Of a stretch of 49,145 bases of DNA, positions 18,294-29,359 are shown in pieces. Both the position numbers and the translations under genes were made by a program. The notes beneath the pieces are model-generated. The model ran no database searches. It was not told where the DNA came from and saw nothing but the letters and a program-made list of their open reading frames with translations. Positions within the stretch are counted from its first letter, which is position 1. Every line of letters starts with the position of its first letter. Source of the stretch: Pseudomonas sp. GL-B-19 (lineage in GTDB: Bacteria > Pseudomonadota > Gammaproteobacteria > Pseudomonadales > Pseudomonadaceae); assembly GCF_019956415.1 (NCBI RefSeq), contig NZ_JAHBDK010000040.1, positions 1 through 49,145 on the forward strand, read 5' to 3'.

Positions 18294-19511
18294 ATGCACC
18301 CGTTACGACAAAGCCTGCACAACGAACTGCACGCGCGCCCGTCACTGTATTTCGATGAGCCGGCCCATGTGTTTCATCTGGCCTTCCTCGGCAGCGATCA
18401 GGAGTGCAATGCATTCCTTCAAAACTGCTGCCCTGGCTCCCTCGACCTGAATGCCGCCCAAGGCATTACTCAACTCGATGGTCATGCACTGAAATGGGAG
18501 CGCCATGCCGAGTTTTTCACCCTGACCCTGGTGGTCACTTCATCCTGCAATGACTTGTCCTGGACAACGCTGCCCGAGGTGCTGGCACGGAAGGTCGAGG
18601 GGCATTTGTCGACGCTCATCAACTCGGTGCAGATCGTCGTGCGTGGTGAAGCCGACCTGGATCTCTCCCGTTATGGTTTCAAGGACCCGAGCGGTTCTTG
18701 CGTGGGTGGTGGCGATGCGGTGGTCTGGAGCGATTTTCGTATCAGCGAGGATGGCAACAACCACCTATTGTTCGTCAACCGGCGCCTGAACGCCTACCGC
18801 CAAGGTCGAATGATACGTCGCCTTCTGGAAATCGAGACCTACCGGATGATGGCCTCGTTATCCTTGACCATGGCCAAGTCCTTGAGCGCGCAACTCGATG
18901 TTTTTGACAAGACTTTGGTCACGCTCTCCGAACGTAACGCCCATGCCGACGGTAATAATGCGAAAGCTCTGCTTGCAGATATTTCCAACCTGTCTGCCCA
19001 AGTGGTCAGCAGCACCGCGAAAACCCGCCACCGCTTCAGTGCCACTCAGGCCTATGCTCAACTGGTGTTTGAACGCTTGGGTGAGTTGCGGGAAAGTCAT
19101 GTGGGCGATTGCCAACGCCTTGGCGTGTTCATCGAACGCCGCTTCAAACCCACCGTCAGGTATTGCTCCGCCACCGAACAGCGGTTGGAGCACTTGGCCA
19201 AAAGCGTGGCCAACCTGGGCGATCTGTTACAAGCACGGGTCCAGGTAGAAATGGAAGAACAGAACTCGGAAATTCTCAAAAGCCTGAACGCCCGCGCCGA
19301 TGCTCAAATCAAGATCCAGCGCGCAGTGGAAGGTCTGTCGATTATTGCGATTACCTACTACCTGATTAACCTGCTCAAACTTGGCTACTCGGGGTTGCAC
19401 TTGCTCGGCGTTGCAGTGGCCCCGCGAGAGGCCATGCTGGCGATGACGCCGCTCGCAATCGGCATTCTTGCGTTGATTGTGCTTCGTATCAAGAAAGTCA
19501 AAGAGCATTAA
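18294..19511 (+). CDS. DUF3422-family membrane protein
   Basis: This 405-residue protein begins HPLRQSLHNELHARPSLYF, the hallmark opening of DUF3422. A long helical, partly coiled region follows, and the C-terminus has two hydrophobic helices (GLSIIAITYYLINLLKLGY and AMLAMTPLAIGILALIVL) suggesting an inner-membrane anchor with a large cytoplasmic part. Function of the family is unknown. It stands alone, transcribed away from the toxin-antitoxin operon. Confidence 0.85.
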   Translation: MHPLRQSLHNELHARPSLYFDEPAHVFHLAFLGSDQECNAFLQNCCPGSLDLNAAQGITQLDGHALKWERHAEFFTLTLVVTSSCNDLSWTTLPEVLARKVEGHLSTLINSVQIVVRGEADLDLSRYGFKDPSGSCVGGGDAVVWSDFRISEDGNNHLLFVNRRLNAYRQGRMIRRLLEIETYRMMASLSLTMAKSLSAQLDVFDKTLVTLSERNAHADGNNAKALLADISNLSAQVVSSTAKTRHRFSATQAYAQLVFERLGELRESHVGDCQRLGVFIERRFKPTVRYCSATEQRLEHLAKSVANLGDLLQARVQVEMEEQNSEILKSLNARADAQIKIQRAVEGLSIIAITYYLINLLKLGYSGLHLLGVAVAPREAMLAMTPLAIGILALIVLRIKKVKEH

Positions 19512-19597
19512 GGCGATGACCCTGATGCTCACTTTTTACCAGGGTGCGTGGTCTTGAACGATTGGGCAATTCCCCAGCTTCCGCCATTTCCAGGCAA

Positions 19598-20083
19598 TCA
19601 ACTCATGGATTCGGCAGCACCGTTGGTGGGATCCCCTTCAGACAGCATCTGCTTGAGGCATTCTCGCTCTTCAATTCCAGGCAGCACGCCAGAAGTCGTC
19701 GCTTCCAGCACTGTGATGCCTTCAGCATTCTCAATCCTGACTTCGGCTTTTGCGTGACCGCGTTCATCGATATCAGCGATGAGCCAGTGGCAGATGAGTT
19801 GTTCTCCCGGGTACACCGGTCGTTTGAACTCGAAACTCATCCCTGTCGCCAGCCAGCCGATTTGCCCGCCAATTTCGGTGACAAGGCTGGCGGTCAGCAG
19901 GCCATGGGCAATGGGTGCCTTGAACCTGCGCAACTGCGCATAACGTGCGTCGCAGTGAACCGGGTTGTAGTCGCGAGAAATCTGCGCGAATTGACGAATA
20001 TCAACCTCTGAAAAACAGCGGACTATCGTGAACCGGTCTCCGATCTGGAGGCCTTCGGCAGCACGTTCTCTTGGACTCTTCAT
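19598..20083 (-). CDS. MaoC-family (R)-specific enoyl-CoA hydratase-like protein
   Basis: The 161-residue single-hotdog protein contains the hydratase motif ISRDYNPVHCDARYAQLRRF followed by PIAHGLLTASLV, in which Asp, Asn and His form the active site of MaoC/PhaJ enzymes. Length fits a stand-alone (R)-hydratase, which interconverts enoyl-CoA and (R)-3-hydroxyacyl-CoA and can link beta-oxidation to polyhydroxyalkanoate synthesis. No PHA or fatty-acid gene is beside it, so the actual substrate is open. Confidence 0.85.
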   Translation of the reverse strand: MKSPRERAAEGLQIGDRFTIVRCFSEVDIRQFAQISRDYNPVHCDARYAQLRRFKAPIAHGLLTASLVTEIGGQIGWLATGMSFEFKRPVYPGEQLICHWLIADIDERGHAKAEVRIENAEGITVLEATTSGVLPGIEERECLKQMLSEGDPTNGAAESMS

Positions 20084-20148
20084 AAACGCTCCCGGGTGGT
20101 AAAGGCGTAGGTTAGTCGCTCATTGGAGTTGGCTCGCTGAAAAAAGAA

Positions 20149-20775
20149 TCAACCCATCTGCTCGGTGAGCAGCACCACCGCGATAATGACCATGGCCGCT
20201 CCGGATAGACGGCTGACACCGCGAGCCGCCGCCGGACGTGCTTGCAGTACAGCCTGTGAACCAAATCCAACCAGCAAATAGATAACGCCGCAGCTGACGG
20301 TGTGGATGAGTCCCAGCGCAATCATCTGCATCGGCACAGGCCAGGCAGCGGCTGTGTCGGTGAACTGAGGCAATAGCGCCAGGAACAACAGAAACACTTT
20401 CGGATTCAGCCCACTCACGCAAAGCCCCTTGATCGCCCAGCGACTCCAGGAGCCCGACGCCTGTATGTCATCAGCGCGCGGTGTAGCGGGGCGGGCAAGC
20501 ATGTTGATGCCCAGCCAAAGCAGATAACCCGCTCCGGCAACGGTCAGTGCTGACAAGGCTATGGGATGGTTAACAACCAGCGCGCCGGCACCACCGGCCA
20601 CAATCACGGTTGCAATCAAATGACCGGACAAAAGTCCGCCCACGGCGGGTATGACGACTCGGCCTTTCAATCCCGCCGAAATTGCGTAGGCCCAATCTGC
20701 GCCCGGTGTGATGACGAACAGAATCGACACTGCCCAGAATGCGATGAAAACGCTGACGGTCATGGCGCTACCCAT
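20149..20775 (-). CDS. LysE-family amino-acid exporter
   Basis: The 208-residue membrane protein has about six hydrophobic helices and family landmarks: ITPGADWAYAISAGLKG near 20-36, GAGYLLWLGINML, and GLCVSGLNPKVFLLFLALLP. It belongs to the LysE/RhtB translocators that export amino acids. The start may be ATG 20775 or ATG 20763 (MTVSVFIAFW); neither has a strong ribosome-binding site. The divergent Lrp/AsnC gene is the likely regulator, a common arrangement for these exporters. Confidence 0.87.
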   Translation of the reverse strand: MGSAMTVSVFIAFWAVSILFVITPGADWAYAISAGLKGRVVIPAVGGLLSGHLIATVIVAGGAGALVVNHPIALSALTVAGAGYLLWLGINMLARPATPRADDIQASGSWSRWAIKGLCVSGLNPKVFLLFLALLPQFTDTAAAWPVPMQMIALGLIHTVSCGVIYLLVGFGSQAVLQARPAAARGVSRLSGAAMVIIAVVLLTEQMG

Positions 20776-20943
20776 ACCTGCTGTTGCGATTTTGTGACCT
20801 GCATCGTCCTGCTCCTTGAATCAAAAGCCGCCTCTGGAAGAGGAGTGCGGCAAATATTAGTCAAAGGAAGAATAGTGAAATGTGGTTAGAATTAACTTTC
20901 AAAGATCATCATTTACGTGCGCAGGATTGGGAGATTGTTCCGA

Positions 20944-21396
20944 ATGGACAGGATTGATCGCAAGATTCTTTCTGAGCTTCAAAAGGACGGCCGTCTTTCG
21001 GTTACCGAACTTGCTGAACGCGTGGGTCTGAGCCTTTCCCCTTGCCATCGACGGGTGCGGGCGCTGGAAGAGTCGGGAGTGTTGCTCGGCTATAGAGCCC
21101 AACTGGACCCCGGTGCATTGGGTTTCAACTTTTCCGCCATGGTGTTTGCCACGCTTCGCGAAGGGAATAGACAAGCTGTCGCTGCCTTCGAGGCGGCGCT
21201 CATTGAAATACCGCAGGTGGTCGATGCCCAGCGATTGTTTGGGGAACCGGACTACCTGCTGCACGTCATTGCCGAGGATTTGCCGGCGTTCCAACGGCTG
21301 TACGACGAGAGCCTATCGACATTGCCTAATGTGCAGCGCCTGACCTCAACCCTTGTCATGAAAAGGGTCATTCAGGACCGGCCGCTCCCGTTGTGA
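20944..21396 (+). CDS. Lrp/AsnC-family regulator
   Basis: Start ATG 20944 (MDRIDRKILSELQKDGR) fits the family opening better than the upstream in-frame start at 20917. The 150-residue protein has the winged helix with SVTELAERVGLSLSPCHRRV and the C-terminal RAM ligand domain (VFATLREGN, IPQVVDAQRLFGEPDYLLHV). It is divergent from the LysE exporter gene and probably activates it in response to an amino acid, by analogy with ArgP/LysE and Lrp/RhtB pairs. The ligand is not determinable. Confidence 0.87.
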   Translation: MDRIDRKILSELQKDGRLSVTELAERVGLSLSPCHRRVRALEESGVLLGYRAQLDPGALGFNFSAMVFATLREGNRQAVAAFEAALIEIPQVVDAQRLFGEPDYLLHVIAEDLPAFQRLYDESLSTLPNVQRLTSTLVMKRVIQDRPLPL

Positions 21397-21613
21397 TGGC
21401 AGGGCCGGGGCTTCTGGCTTTGCCTTTCATACAGAGTTTGCGTTGATACGGAGTGACCCGATCTGGCCGTTTTCTGCTTGTCGTGACCGGCTGTAACCGA
21501 CCCATAACGGTCATTTGTCCACCGACGATGGAAGCTTTAGCGCTGAGCTACTGCTTGACATGCCGGTCCTCTGGAGATTTGGCTGCCAAGCAATTTGCCG
21601 ATTCAATCCCCCA

Positions 21614-23273
<1,660 letters not shown>

Positions 23274-23278
<5 letters not shown>

Positions 23279-23414
23279 ACCAAACAACCATCTCCAGTGC
23301 GCGGTCATTGTGCGAGTCCGCCAGTGTGGAAGAGTGGAAGCCGACAGCGTTCTGGTCAGCGAGTGCGATAGTAGTCAGCCAGGTCAACAACAGGGCGCCA
23401 AAAGCTATTTTCAA
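23274..23414 (-). pseudogene. 5' end of a secreted alpha/beta-hydrolase gene, fused at a deletion
   Basis: From TTG 23414, preceded by AAGGA, the frame encodes a signal peptide (IAFGALLLTWLTTIALA) and then DQNAVGFHSSTLADSHNDRA, ending LEMVVWYP. That is the typical start of predicted dienelactone-hydrolase-like exported enzymes (vGf...D..R.l.v.vWYP). After WYP the sequence changes to multicopper oxidase code read in the wrong frame. The catalytic part of the hydrolase is absent. Confidence 0.7.
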
Positions 23415-23598
23415 TGTCGTTTCTTCCTTGATTAGACAAGTGCATGGCAACCTGAACCCGCCGTTAGGCGCAGCCACCTTCGTAGGAAGTCGAAGCTAAT
23501 GTGGCTGCATATAAGCATGGACATTAAAGCCCTCATTCGAACCGCCGCGCATAACTTTCATCGTTAACTCTGTTCGCGGTCTTTAGTGAGAAGGCTGA

Positions 23599-23874
23599 AC
23601 GTCCCTCAAGTCGACAATCACTGTCCAGCTACAGGATTGCAGCCTCACCTTTACCCAAGCGGATATTTTGGGGAGCTCTGTAGCCTTTTCGGGCACTCTT
23701 TACTTTGCGATTTCGCATGTGGATCAATACTACGAATCAGTGAAAGACAAGGTCGCCATTGCTTGGCCGCTTCAAAACATGCCCTATGGATCAAGGGAGT
23801 TCGGGCTCCGCGATTGCAATGGCTACTACCTTGCGTTCACGCAAATTTCGGCAGGTAGCAAAAATTCTGGCTGA
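23599..23874 (+). pseudogene. VOC-family (glyoxalase/bleomycin-resistance fold) fragment
   Basis: The frame is open from just after TGA 23596 to TGA at the end, about 91 codons. The C-terminal 50 residues fit the second half of a VOC domain: GTLYFAISHVDQYYESVKDK, AWPLQNMPYGSREFGLRDCN and GYYLAFTQ, with the family pattern mpyG.rEf.l.D.nGy.l.f. The first 40-50 residues of a normal domain and a convincing start are missing, so the gene is 5'-truncated. Confidence 0.65.
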
Positions 23875-24007
23875 GCATTCTGCTGCCTCACCATTGGCCT
23901 GCCACGATCTGAATCACTGCCGTTTAGCAGCCATCGTGAGTGGCGGTTTCCGGGTGTTAGCTGCCCGCTATTGAGGGTGAGTTTTAGATACTGGTATCAG
24001 GGGGAGG

Positions 24008-24036
24008 CCCGCGTCTATTTGCACTATAGACGCGGG
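24008..24036 (-). terminator. Hairpin after the sulfatase-like gene
   Basis: CCCGCGTCTA and TAGACGCGGG form a perfect 10-bp stem with a 9-base loop, 7 bases beyond the stop codon at 24044. No T-run follows on the minus strand. Confidence 0.55.
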
Positions 24037-24043
24037 AAAGCCG

Positions 24044-26080
24044 TTACTTGCGCACGTTCTGGTACAGCATCAACCGTGAGGTTTCATGCATGGCGCGGGT
24101 CAACTCTGACAGCCGCTTGAACTCTTCGGGGTGTTGCTCGGCGACGTTGTCCAGCGGCGTCGGTGAGGCCAGGTCATGGAGACTTGGCGAGCTGCCGTCG
24201 TGTTCCATCTGTACCAGGTAGTGTTGAGTCACGCCGGCAATCAGCGGGAACGTGCCTTCGCGCAACACCAATGGCACCACGCGTTCGCCTTCGGGCGCGG
24301 GCTGCTGAATATCACGGCCCATGCCGCTGTTGCGAAACTCAAGGCCGGCCATACCCGCCACGGTTGGCAGCAAGTCCACCAGGCCAACGGCTTCCTCGAC
24401 CTTGCGCGTCCCGATCATGCCTGGTGCGTGGATGATCATCGGCACCGCGTTGCTTTCCAGACCCAGTTGCTCGTAGGCCGGTGCCAGGAAAGGGATCTGG
24501 GCGATACGGGTGTTGTGGTCGCCAAACAGCACGAATATGGAGTTTTCGTACCAGCCGCCGGCCTTGGCGATTTCCATCAAGCGTCCGATGTTGAAGTCCA
24601 GCAAGCGCACGGCGTTGTATTGCTCGACACTGCGCGAGCCTGCGGCCTGGACTTCCTCCAGGGTAGGGTGCTTGACCTCGAATCCGTCATTGGTCTTTGG
24701 AATCGTAAAGGGGCGATGGTTACCGGCCGTTTGCACATAGGCGAAGAACGGCTTGTCCTTGGGCAGCGTTTGGAGGATCTGATCCGTTTCCTTGAACAGG
24801 TCCAGATCCGAGATCCCCCAGACATCCACCACTGGGGATTTCCAGTCTCGCTCGTCGAACAGACGAACGCCGTCGATACTTTGCTTGATCAAGGCATTCA
24901 TGTTGGCCCAACCGGAGTTGCCGCCAATGGTGTAGATCTTCTCGTAGCCGGTGAAGGCATTGACCAGCGTGTTTTGGTTGGTGATCAGTGGATTACGTGT
25001 CGCGGTTTCCTGTCGAGTAACGTCGGGCACCCCACTGATGCTGGCCCAGACAGTTTTTGCGGTCCCCGTCACCGGCACATAGAAGTGCTTGAAGAACCAG
25101 CTCTGCGTCGCCAGGCGATCGATGTTGGGCGTTGGATTAATCGGGTTGCCATAGGCCCCGACGGCGCTGGTGCCCAGCGATTCGAGCATGATGAACATCA
25201 CGTTCGGTGGCCGCGAGCCCGGTACTTTGTAGGGTTGTGGCGCCTGGTGGCGGACGAAATCAAGGGTCTGCGGGTCGGGTTGGTCGACGCCCAGATAGTT
25301 GGCCATGACCGCGTAATGTTCGCGCACCTGCGCTTCGTCATAGCGCGACTGGCCGACCTTGACGGTGTCGTAAAGGAAAATCACCGGGTTCAGGCCCAAT
25401 GCGGCGACCTGGTTATTGCCCGAGAAAAACGCATCGCTCCAGCGCAGCGGTACAGGGTTTTCAATATTCAAGTGTTCGACACGACCCAAAATACCCAGCA
25501 GCACCAGCACGACCATCAACGCACTGCCCCATGTCGCGGAGAACCGGTGAATGACTTTGCGGGGACGGTCCAGCGTGACGCGCTCCAGACGAACCAAGGC
25601 CAGTGTCACCAACGCGACTGTTGCCAGCCAACCCAGTGAAATCCAGATAACCGGGTAGGTTTGCCAGACCATATCACGGGATATTTGCGCATCGTCGATG
25701 AAGCGCAACACTGTGGCGTTGATCCTCACGCCGAGGTACGCGTAATGGCCAAAATCGATGATGTAGATCAGCAGCAGAGCGCTGAGCACGGCAACCAGAT
25801 ACACCCGAGCGATGCAGCGAACGAGGCGGCTGTCGATCAGGTTCCAGCGAGGGATCCAGGCCAACAACGCCAACGGCAGCATGACCAGAATGGCCAGGCG
25901 CAAGTCGAAACGAAAGCCGATGCCCAGGGTTGTCAGGACGGCATTGTCGTCGCTCAGGGCTTTAGCGTCGAAACCGGAAAAGCCGAAAAAGAACACCACC
26001 CGCAGCAGTGCAAACAGCACAAACGCGATCGCTGTTGCGCCCAGCCAGTAATGCAAACGTCTCGATTTCAGCCAACCCAT
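24044..26080 (-). CDS. LTA-synthase/phosphoglycerol-transferase-like membrane sulfatase
   Basis: Start ATG 26080 (MGWLKSRRLHYWLG) is preferred: AGGGA lies upstream, whereas the longer frame needs TTG 26116. The 678-residue protein has five N-terminal transmembrane helices (about 10-190) followed by an alkaline-phosphatase-fold sulfatase domain. Visible are NVMFIMLESLGTSAVGAYGN (metal Glu), TGTAKTVWASISG with the nucleophile Thr, FAYVQTAGNHRPF and VLFGDHNTR. This is the layout of LtaS and of MdoB/OpgB, which transfer phosphoglycerol from phosphatidylglycerol to periplasmic glucans in Gram-negatives. It ends a three-gene operon with the sialidase-like and membrane-protein genes, so the target may be a surface or periplasmic glycan. 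Confidence 0.85.
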   Translation of the reverse strand: MGWLKSRRLHYWLGATAIAFVLFALLRVVFFFGFSGFDAKALSDDNAVLTTLGIGFRFDLRLAILVMLPLALLAWIPRWNLIDSRLVRCIARVYLVAVLSALLLIYIIDFGHYAYLGVRINATVLRFIDDAQISRDMVWQTYPVIWISLGWLATVALVTLALVRLERVTLDRPRKVIHRFSATWGSALMVVLVLLGILGRVEHLNIENPVPLRWSDAFFSGNNQVAALGLNPVIFLYDTVKVGQSRYDEAQVREHYAVMANYLGVDQPDPQTLDFVRHQAPQPYKVPGSRPPNVMFIMLESLGTSAVGAYGNPINPTPNIDRLATQSWFFKHFYVPVTGTAKTVWASISGVPDVTRQETATRNPLITNQNTLVNAFTGYEKIYTIGGNSGWANMNALIKQSIDGVRLFDERDWKSPVVDVWGISDLDLFKETDQILQTLPKDKPFFAYVQTAGNHRPFTIPKTNDGFEVKHPTLEEVQAAGSRSVEQYNAVRLLDFNIGRLMEIAKAGGWYENSIFVLFGDHNTRIAQIPFLAPAYEQLGLESNAVPMIIHAPGMIGTRKVEEAVGLVDLLPTVAGMAGLEFRNSGMGRDIQQPAPEGERVVPLVLREGTFPLIAGVTQHYLVQMEHDGSSPSLHDLASPTPLDNVAEQHPEEFKRLSELTRAMHETSRLMLYQNVRK

Positions 26081-26112
26081 CGAAGTTTCCCTATTAAAAA
26101 TGTCGTTAAATT

Positions 26113-26724
26113 TCAAACGGATCTGTTACTCATTGGTCTGCGCAACGTGATGAGCCGGCGATACGCCCAGCGTGTCGCCATTACCAGCACTGCCAGGCAG
26201 CAATACAGGCCCAGCAGCGGATCAATCAAGTAATCCCAATAGTTGTGGGAGGGTTTGATCCCGGCGATGAAGGCCAGGGTCGCGCTGGTCAACAACACGA
26301 CGGCCAGGTAATTGCGCAGGTAAAACAGGCTCAAGGTCAGCAGTGCGACGACAAACAACAGGGGGCGCGGGCTGAAACCCCGCCGGTAAGGGTCCAGATC
26401 ACTCAAGCCCAGGGTTGCCGGGTACAGCACCAGGGCCATCGCGGCGAAGAGGATCAATACGCCGACATAACCCTTCTGCGCAGGCGGCAACACACCCAGT
26501 CGACGCAAACAGCCCCACCCCATGAACACCAATGAGGTGATCGCGAGGTCATCAATATAGCTGCGCAAGTAAGCGGCCAGCGACACCTCGCCCAGGGGTA
26601 TGAAGCTGGCGGCCAGCAATGCCAGCAACAGCGCGATACGCCAGCCCCTGTTCAGACCAAAAGCCGGCAGTATCAGGAAGATGATCATCGCGAAGCTGGC
26701 ATGGGCTTGCCACAGACTAATCAT
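26113..26724 (-). CDS. Integral membrane protein of the sialidase/sulfatase cassette
   Basis: The 203-residue protein is almost entirely hydrophobic, with six or seven transmembrane helices (for example SFAMIIFLILPAFGL, VGVLILFAAMALVLYP, YLAVVLLTSATLAFIAGI). I recognise no family. Its start overlaps the stop of the upstream sialidase-like gene by 4 bases (ATGA), and the sulfatase-like gene begins 32 bases downstream, so all three are co-transcribed and probably work together. Confidence 0.75.
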   Translation of the reverse strand: MISLWQAHASFAMIIFLILPAFGLNRGWRIALLLALLAASFIPLGEVSLAAYLRSYIDDLAITSLVFMGWGCLRRLGVLPPAQKGYVGVLILFAAMALVLYPATLGLSDLDPYRRGFSPRPLLFVVALLTLSLFYLRNYLAVVLLTSATLAFIAGIKPSHNYWDYLIDPLLGLYCCLAVLVMATRWAYRRLITLRRPMSNRSV

Positions 26725-28019
26725 TTGAGACGCTCGGACAGCCAGGCCTCGTTGAAGGAGACGTGTTTGATGAAAGTGTTGTTCCAGGTATAAACCAAGT
26801 GATACATCCCGTCGGGGCTGCGGATGAAGTACGGGTATTCATATTCAAACTCACACCCTTCGCTTTTACAGACGCGTTTGTCGAGGTTGTCGAGGAATTG
26901 CGCCTCCAGCGGTTGGCGAAGCTCGCCACTGGAATCGCGGAACTCTTTCCCGATGATTTCCTTGTAGGCGAGGGGTGAAAACGGATCGCCCTCGGGATCC
27001 GGTGATTTGTCCAGATCGTGCACCAAGCGCCAATCGTCCATTTTCGCATCGGTGAGATAAAGGCTCAGCTTGAAGCGCCCCTCTTGCAGGTCATTGAGCG
27101 CTACCAGCAACCCGTGTTCGGGCGTCGCAACGGCCGCCAACGAGGAATTGGGGTTCGAAGGATCGAGCGGATAAGGTTCGCTCCAGGTTTGCCCGGCATC
27201 CTCGGTGCGGCTCGCCAGGACTCGGTGGTGGGTGTCGCCGGCATAGCGCAACATCGCGATACCGCGCTGACCGTCCAGCGGAACGACCGCGGGTTGCAAG
27301 GAATTATTGCCGTGGCTGATGCGGTATTTATCGATCACTTCACCGTCTGCGCTCAAGTACAGGTACTCGGCAAACTTGCCCAGAAACTCGTGATAGACCG
27401 GCAAGCCGATGGAGCCGTCGACATGGAACACCGGTGCCGACCGGACCAGGGTGCTGATGTTCAGAAAGGGTGAAGTGATCAATTGGCGCGGCACCGACCA
27501 ATTCACACCAAAGTCGTCTGAAACCATCACATTGACCGCGCTGCCGGCCCAGCCGCCCATGGATACGGAGACGTAGAACAGCCACAGGCGATTGTCCGGC
27601 GCCAGTGCAACGACCGGGTTGCCGAGTTTGCGGATGTATTTTCGAGTGCTTTGCTGGGTTGATTCCCGGGTCGCCATGACCTGTTCCTCCCCCCACTCGC
27701 CGGTGCTCACGTTGAAACGGGCGGAGCGCACCTGCACATCGGCTGCGCCTTCGCGAGTGCCGGCGAACCAGACCGCCATCAGGCTACCGTCAGGCAAGGC
27801 CGTTACCGCCGAGGAATGCACGAAGTCCACCAGCCCGGAGGAGGCGAAACGGCTGGTATAAATGGGCTTGGCCGCTTCATCCGCCTCAGGCAAAGCCGGA
27901 CTTATCAGGGCAAAGGAAGAGTGCTTGGGGGCAGGGTGGGTGAACCATGCACCCGCAAAGAGGCAAGCCAGGGCAAGGTAAACACCGATGGCAGGAATGC
28001 TGGGGAGCTTTATGCGCAT
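26721..28019 (-). CDS. Exported sialidase-like (BNR-repeat) protein
   Basis: The 432-residue product opens with a hydrophobic signal or anchor (AIGVYLALACLFAGAWF). The body is a six-bladed propeller of sialidase type: LMAVWFAGTREGAADVQVRS near the front, and Asp-box motifs SDDFGVNWS and TEDAGQTWS. These are structural marks; the Arg triad and catalytic residues of true sialidases cannot be confirmed by eye. Substrate could be sialic acid, a related nonulosonic acid or another glycan. First gene of the cassette, transcribed from the promoter region above 28020. Confidence 0.8.
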   Translation of the reverse strand: MRIKLPSIPAIGVYLALACLFAGAWFTHPAPKHSSFALISPALPEADEAAKPIYTSRFASSGLVDFVHSSAVTALPDGSLMAVWFAGTREGAADVQVRSARFNVSTGEWGEEQVMATRESTQQSTRKYIRKLGNPVVALAPDNRLWLFYVSVSMGGWAGSAVNVMVSDDFGVNWSVPRQLITSPFLNISTLVRSAPVFHVDGSIGLPVYHEFLGKFAEYLYLSADGEVIDKYRISHGNNSLQPAVVPLDGQRGIAMLRYAGDTHHRVLASRTEDAGQTWSEPYPLDPSNPNSSLAAVATPEHGLLVALNDLQEGRFKLSLYLTDAKMDDWRLVHDLDKSPDPEGDPFSPLAYKEIIGKEFRDSSGELRQPLEAQFLDNLDKRVCKSEGCEFEYEYPYFIRSPDGMYHLVYTWNNTFIKHVSFNEAWLSERLK

Positions 28020-28404
28020 AACGAAGGCTTTGGCCTCTCATGGCCCGATAAAGCGCACAAGCTAACACTCGGTAGTACAAGATCGGATTTTATGAGTTTC
28101 TATTGTGTAAGCAGGTATTTATAGCGCTACTGCGCTGTCGGCGAATAAAGACGGATTGAGTTGCTGACACCACCGGGTTTGATGGTTTTCGCCTCGGTCC
28201 AGGATACTCGTCAGCCATCTTCACCGCTGGTCGAAAAACTGGACCTGAACAGGGAGGAGCCAGACAAGGAAGCTGAATTATCGATTGAATTCACAATCGC
28301 ACAGGCCGCTTACGTTGTGATGGCGGGACCGTCTCTGGCCGAAATCAGCCTGATGCGAAAGACGGTAATCGGCCTAAAGAAACTTTTTGCGCGCTGGTTA
28401 TGGG
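28020..28404. other. Gene-free region between cassette and LysR gene
   Basis: The promoter of the sialidase cassette must lie here, but no motif stands out. A plus-strand frame at 28161-28436 (91 codons) runs into the 3' end of the lysR gene and starts only with TTG or an internal ATG. I do not support it as a gene. Confidence 0.4.
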
Positions 28405-29316
28405 TTAGCTGTGGTCAGGTTTTACTGCATATTTAATCCAGGTATCAAGCTCTGTAACCATTCTATTGACCTCACTATCTTTCTGTTCCGAGGGTCGAAC
28501 AATAGCGTTCCAGGCGATATCAAGGCCGTCATTCAGGGCTGCCCACGCAAGCTCCCCACGTTCTAGGCTGGGGGTCACCAAATCGCGTTGCAATATGCTG
28601 ATTCCGTATCCTGAGCGAACCAGTTCGACGATGGCTTCGATCAACTCCACCGTGATCATACGGCGCGGCAAGATGCTGGCGGGGGCGAAGAACCGATCAT
28701 ATTCCCAACCACTTGCTCGATCAGTTGAGTACGTCACCAGGTTGTAAGTTTTGAAGTCTTCGGCATAGATGTTTTTCCTTCCTGCAAGGGGATGATCGGT
28801 TGCCATGATCGCAATCAAGTCGTCCCGGAAAAGTGGCAGTTTTGCTACACCACTAGGCACCATGCCGTCATCGATAATGGACACATCAAGCCTTCCTTGC
28901 ATCAGGCTCGCGTAAACGTCATTACGAGGTACGGTCACCAGTGTTATTTCGATGTCAGGCCGAAGGTTCGAGTAATGCTTGATGAATTTTGGAATCCAGC
29001 GAAACGGGCCGTAGGAGGTGACGCCCATACGCACAAAAGCCGTGACGCCTCCGGCCATCGACCTGGCTTCAGACTCGGCTTCATTCAGTATCGAAATGAT
29101 GTCTTTGGCCGCCCGTTCCAGGCGTACGCCGGCAGGGCTGAGTCTTAGTTTTCCGCCTGATCGTTCCGTCAGGCTCACACCTAGCCGCCGCTCGGCTTCG
29201 CGTATGCGGTGACTGACGGCTGAAGGTGTCAGCCATAAGCGCTCGGCAACCGCCGTTATCGAATCGACTTCCGACAGAGTTTGCAACATCACAAGGTGAT
29301 CCAGCGTGAGTCTCAT
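28405..29316 (-). CDS. LysR-family transcriptional regulator
   Basis: The 303-residue protein has the LysR helix-turn-helix (MLQTLSEVDSITAVAERLWL, TPSAVSHRIREAERRLG) and a periplasmic-binding-like effector domain (FVRMGVTSYGPFRWIPKFI, ISIIDDGMV). It is divergent from the 2-oxoglutarate oxygenase gene, with 108 bases between starts containing an AT-rich dyad, the classical arrangement for control of the adjacent genes. The effector is probably a substrate of the oxygenase or transporter, by inference. Confidence 0.87.
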   Translation of the reverse strand: MRLTLDHLVMLQTLSEVDSITAVAERLWLTPSAVSHRIREAERRLGVSLTERSGGKLRLSPAGVRLERAAKDIISILNEAESEARSMAGGVTAFVRMGVTSYGPFRWIPKFIKHYSNLRPDIEITLVTVPRNDVYASLMQGRLDVSIIDDGMVPSGVAKLPLFRDDLIAIMATDHPLAGRKNIYAEDFKTYNLVTYSTDRASGWEYDRFFAPASILPRRMITVELIEAIVELVRSGYGISILQRDLVTPSLERGELAWAALNDGLDIAWNAIVRPSEQKDSEVNRMVTELDTWIKYAVKPDHS

Positions 29317-29332
29317 GGCGAGCGACCTGAAA

Positions 29333-29359
29333 ATAATTCACGAAATTGCGTAAAATTAT
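29333..29359. promoter_or_regulatory. AT-rich dyad in the lysR/oxygenase intergenic region
   Basis: ATAATT (29333-29338) and AATTAT (29354-29359) are inverted repeats separated by 15 bases in the divergent promoter region. The size suits a LysR-type recognition site. Confidence 0.4.

Larger units (their letters stand above)
23415..24043. other. Degraded intergenic region with a VOC remnant
   Basis: Besides the VOC fragment (23599-23874) and the hairpin at 24008-24036 no gene is supported. The part 23480-23598 shows nothing I can name. Together with 21397-23414 it forms a zone of gene decay. Confidence 0.5.

Noticed and set aside
24176..25639. 487-codon plus-strand open frame
   Set aside because: Antisense shadow of the LtaS-like gene; no recognisable motif, and His/Gln-rich composition typical of a shadow frame.
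28161..28436. 91-codon plus-strand frame
   Set aside because: Starts with TTG, runs into the lysR 3' end, and has no recognised domain.
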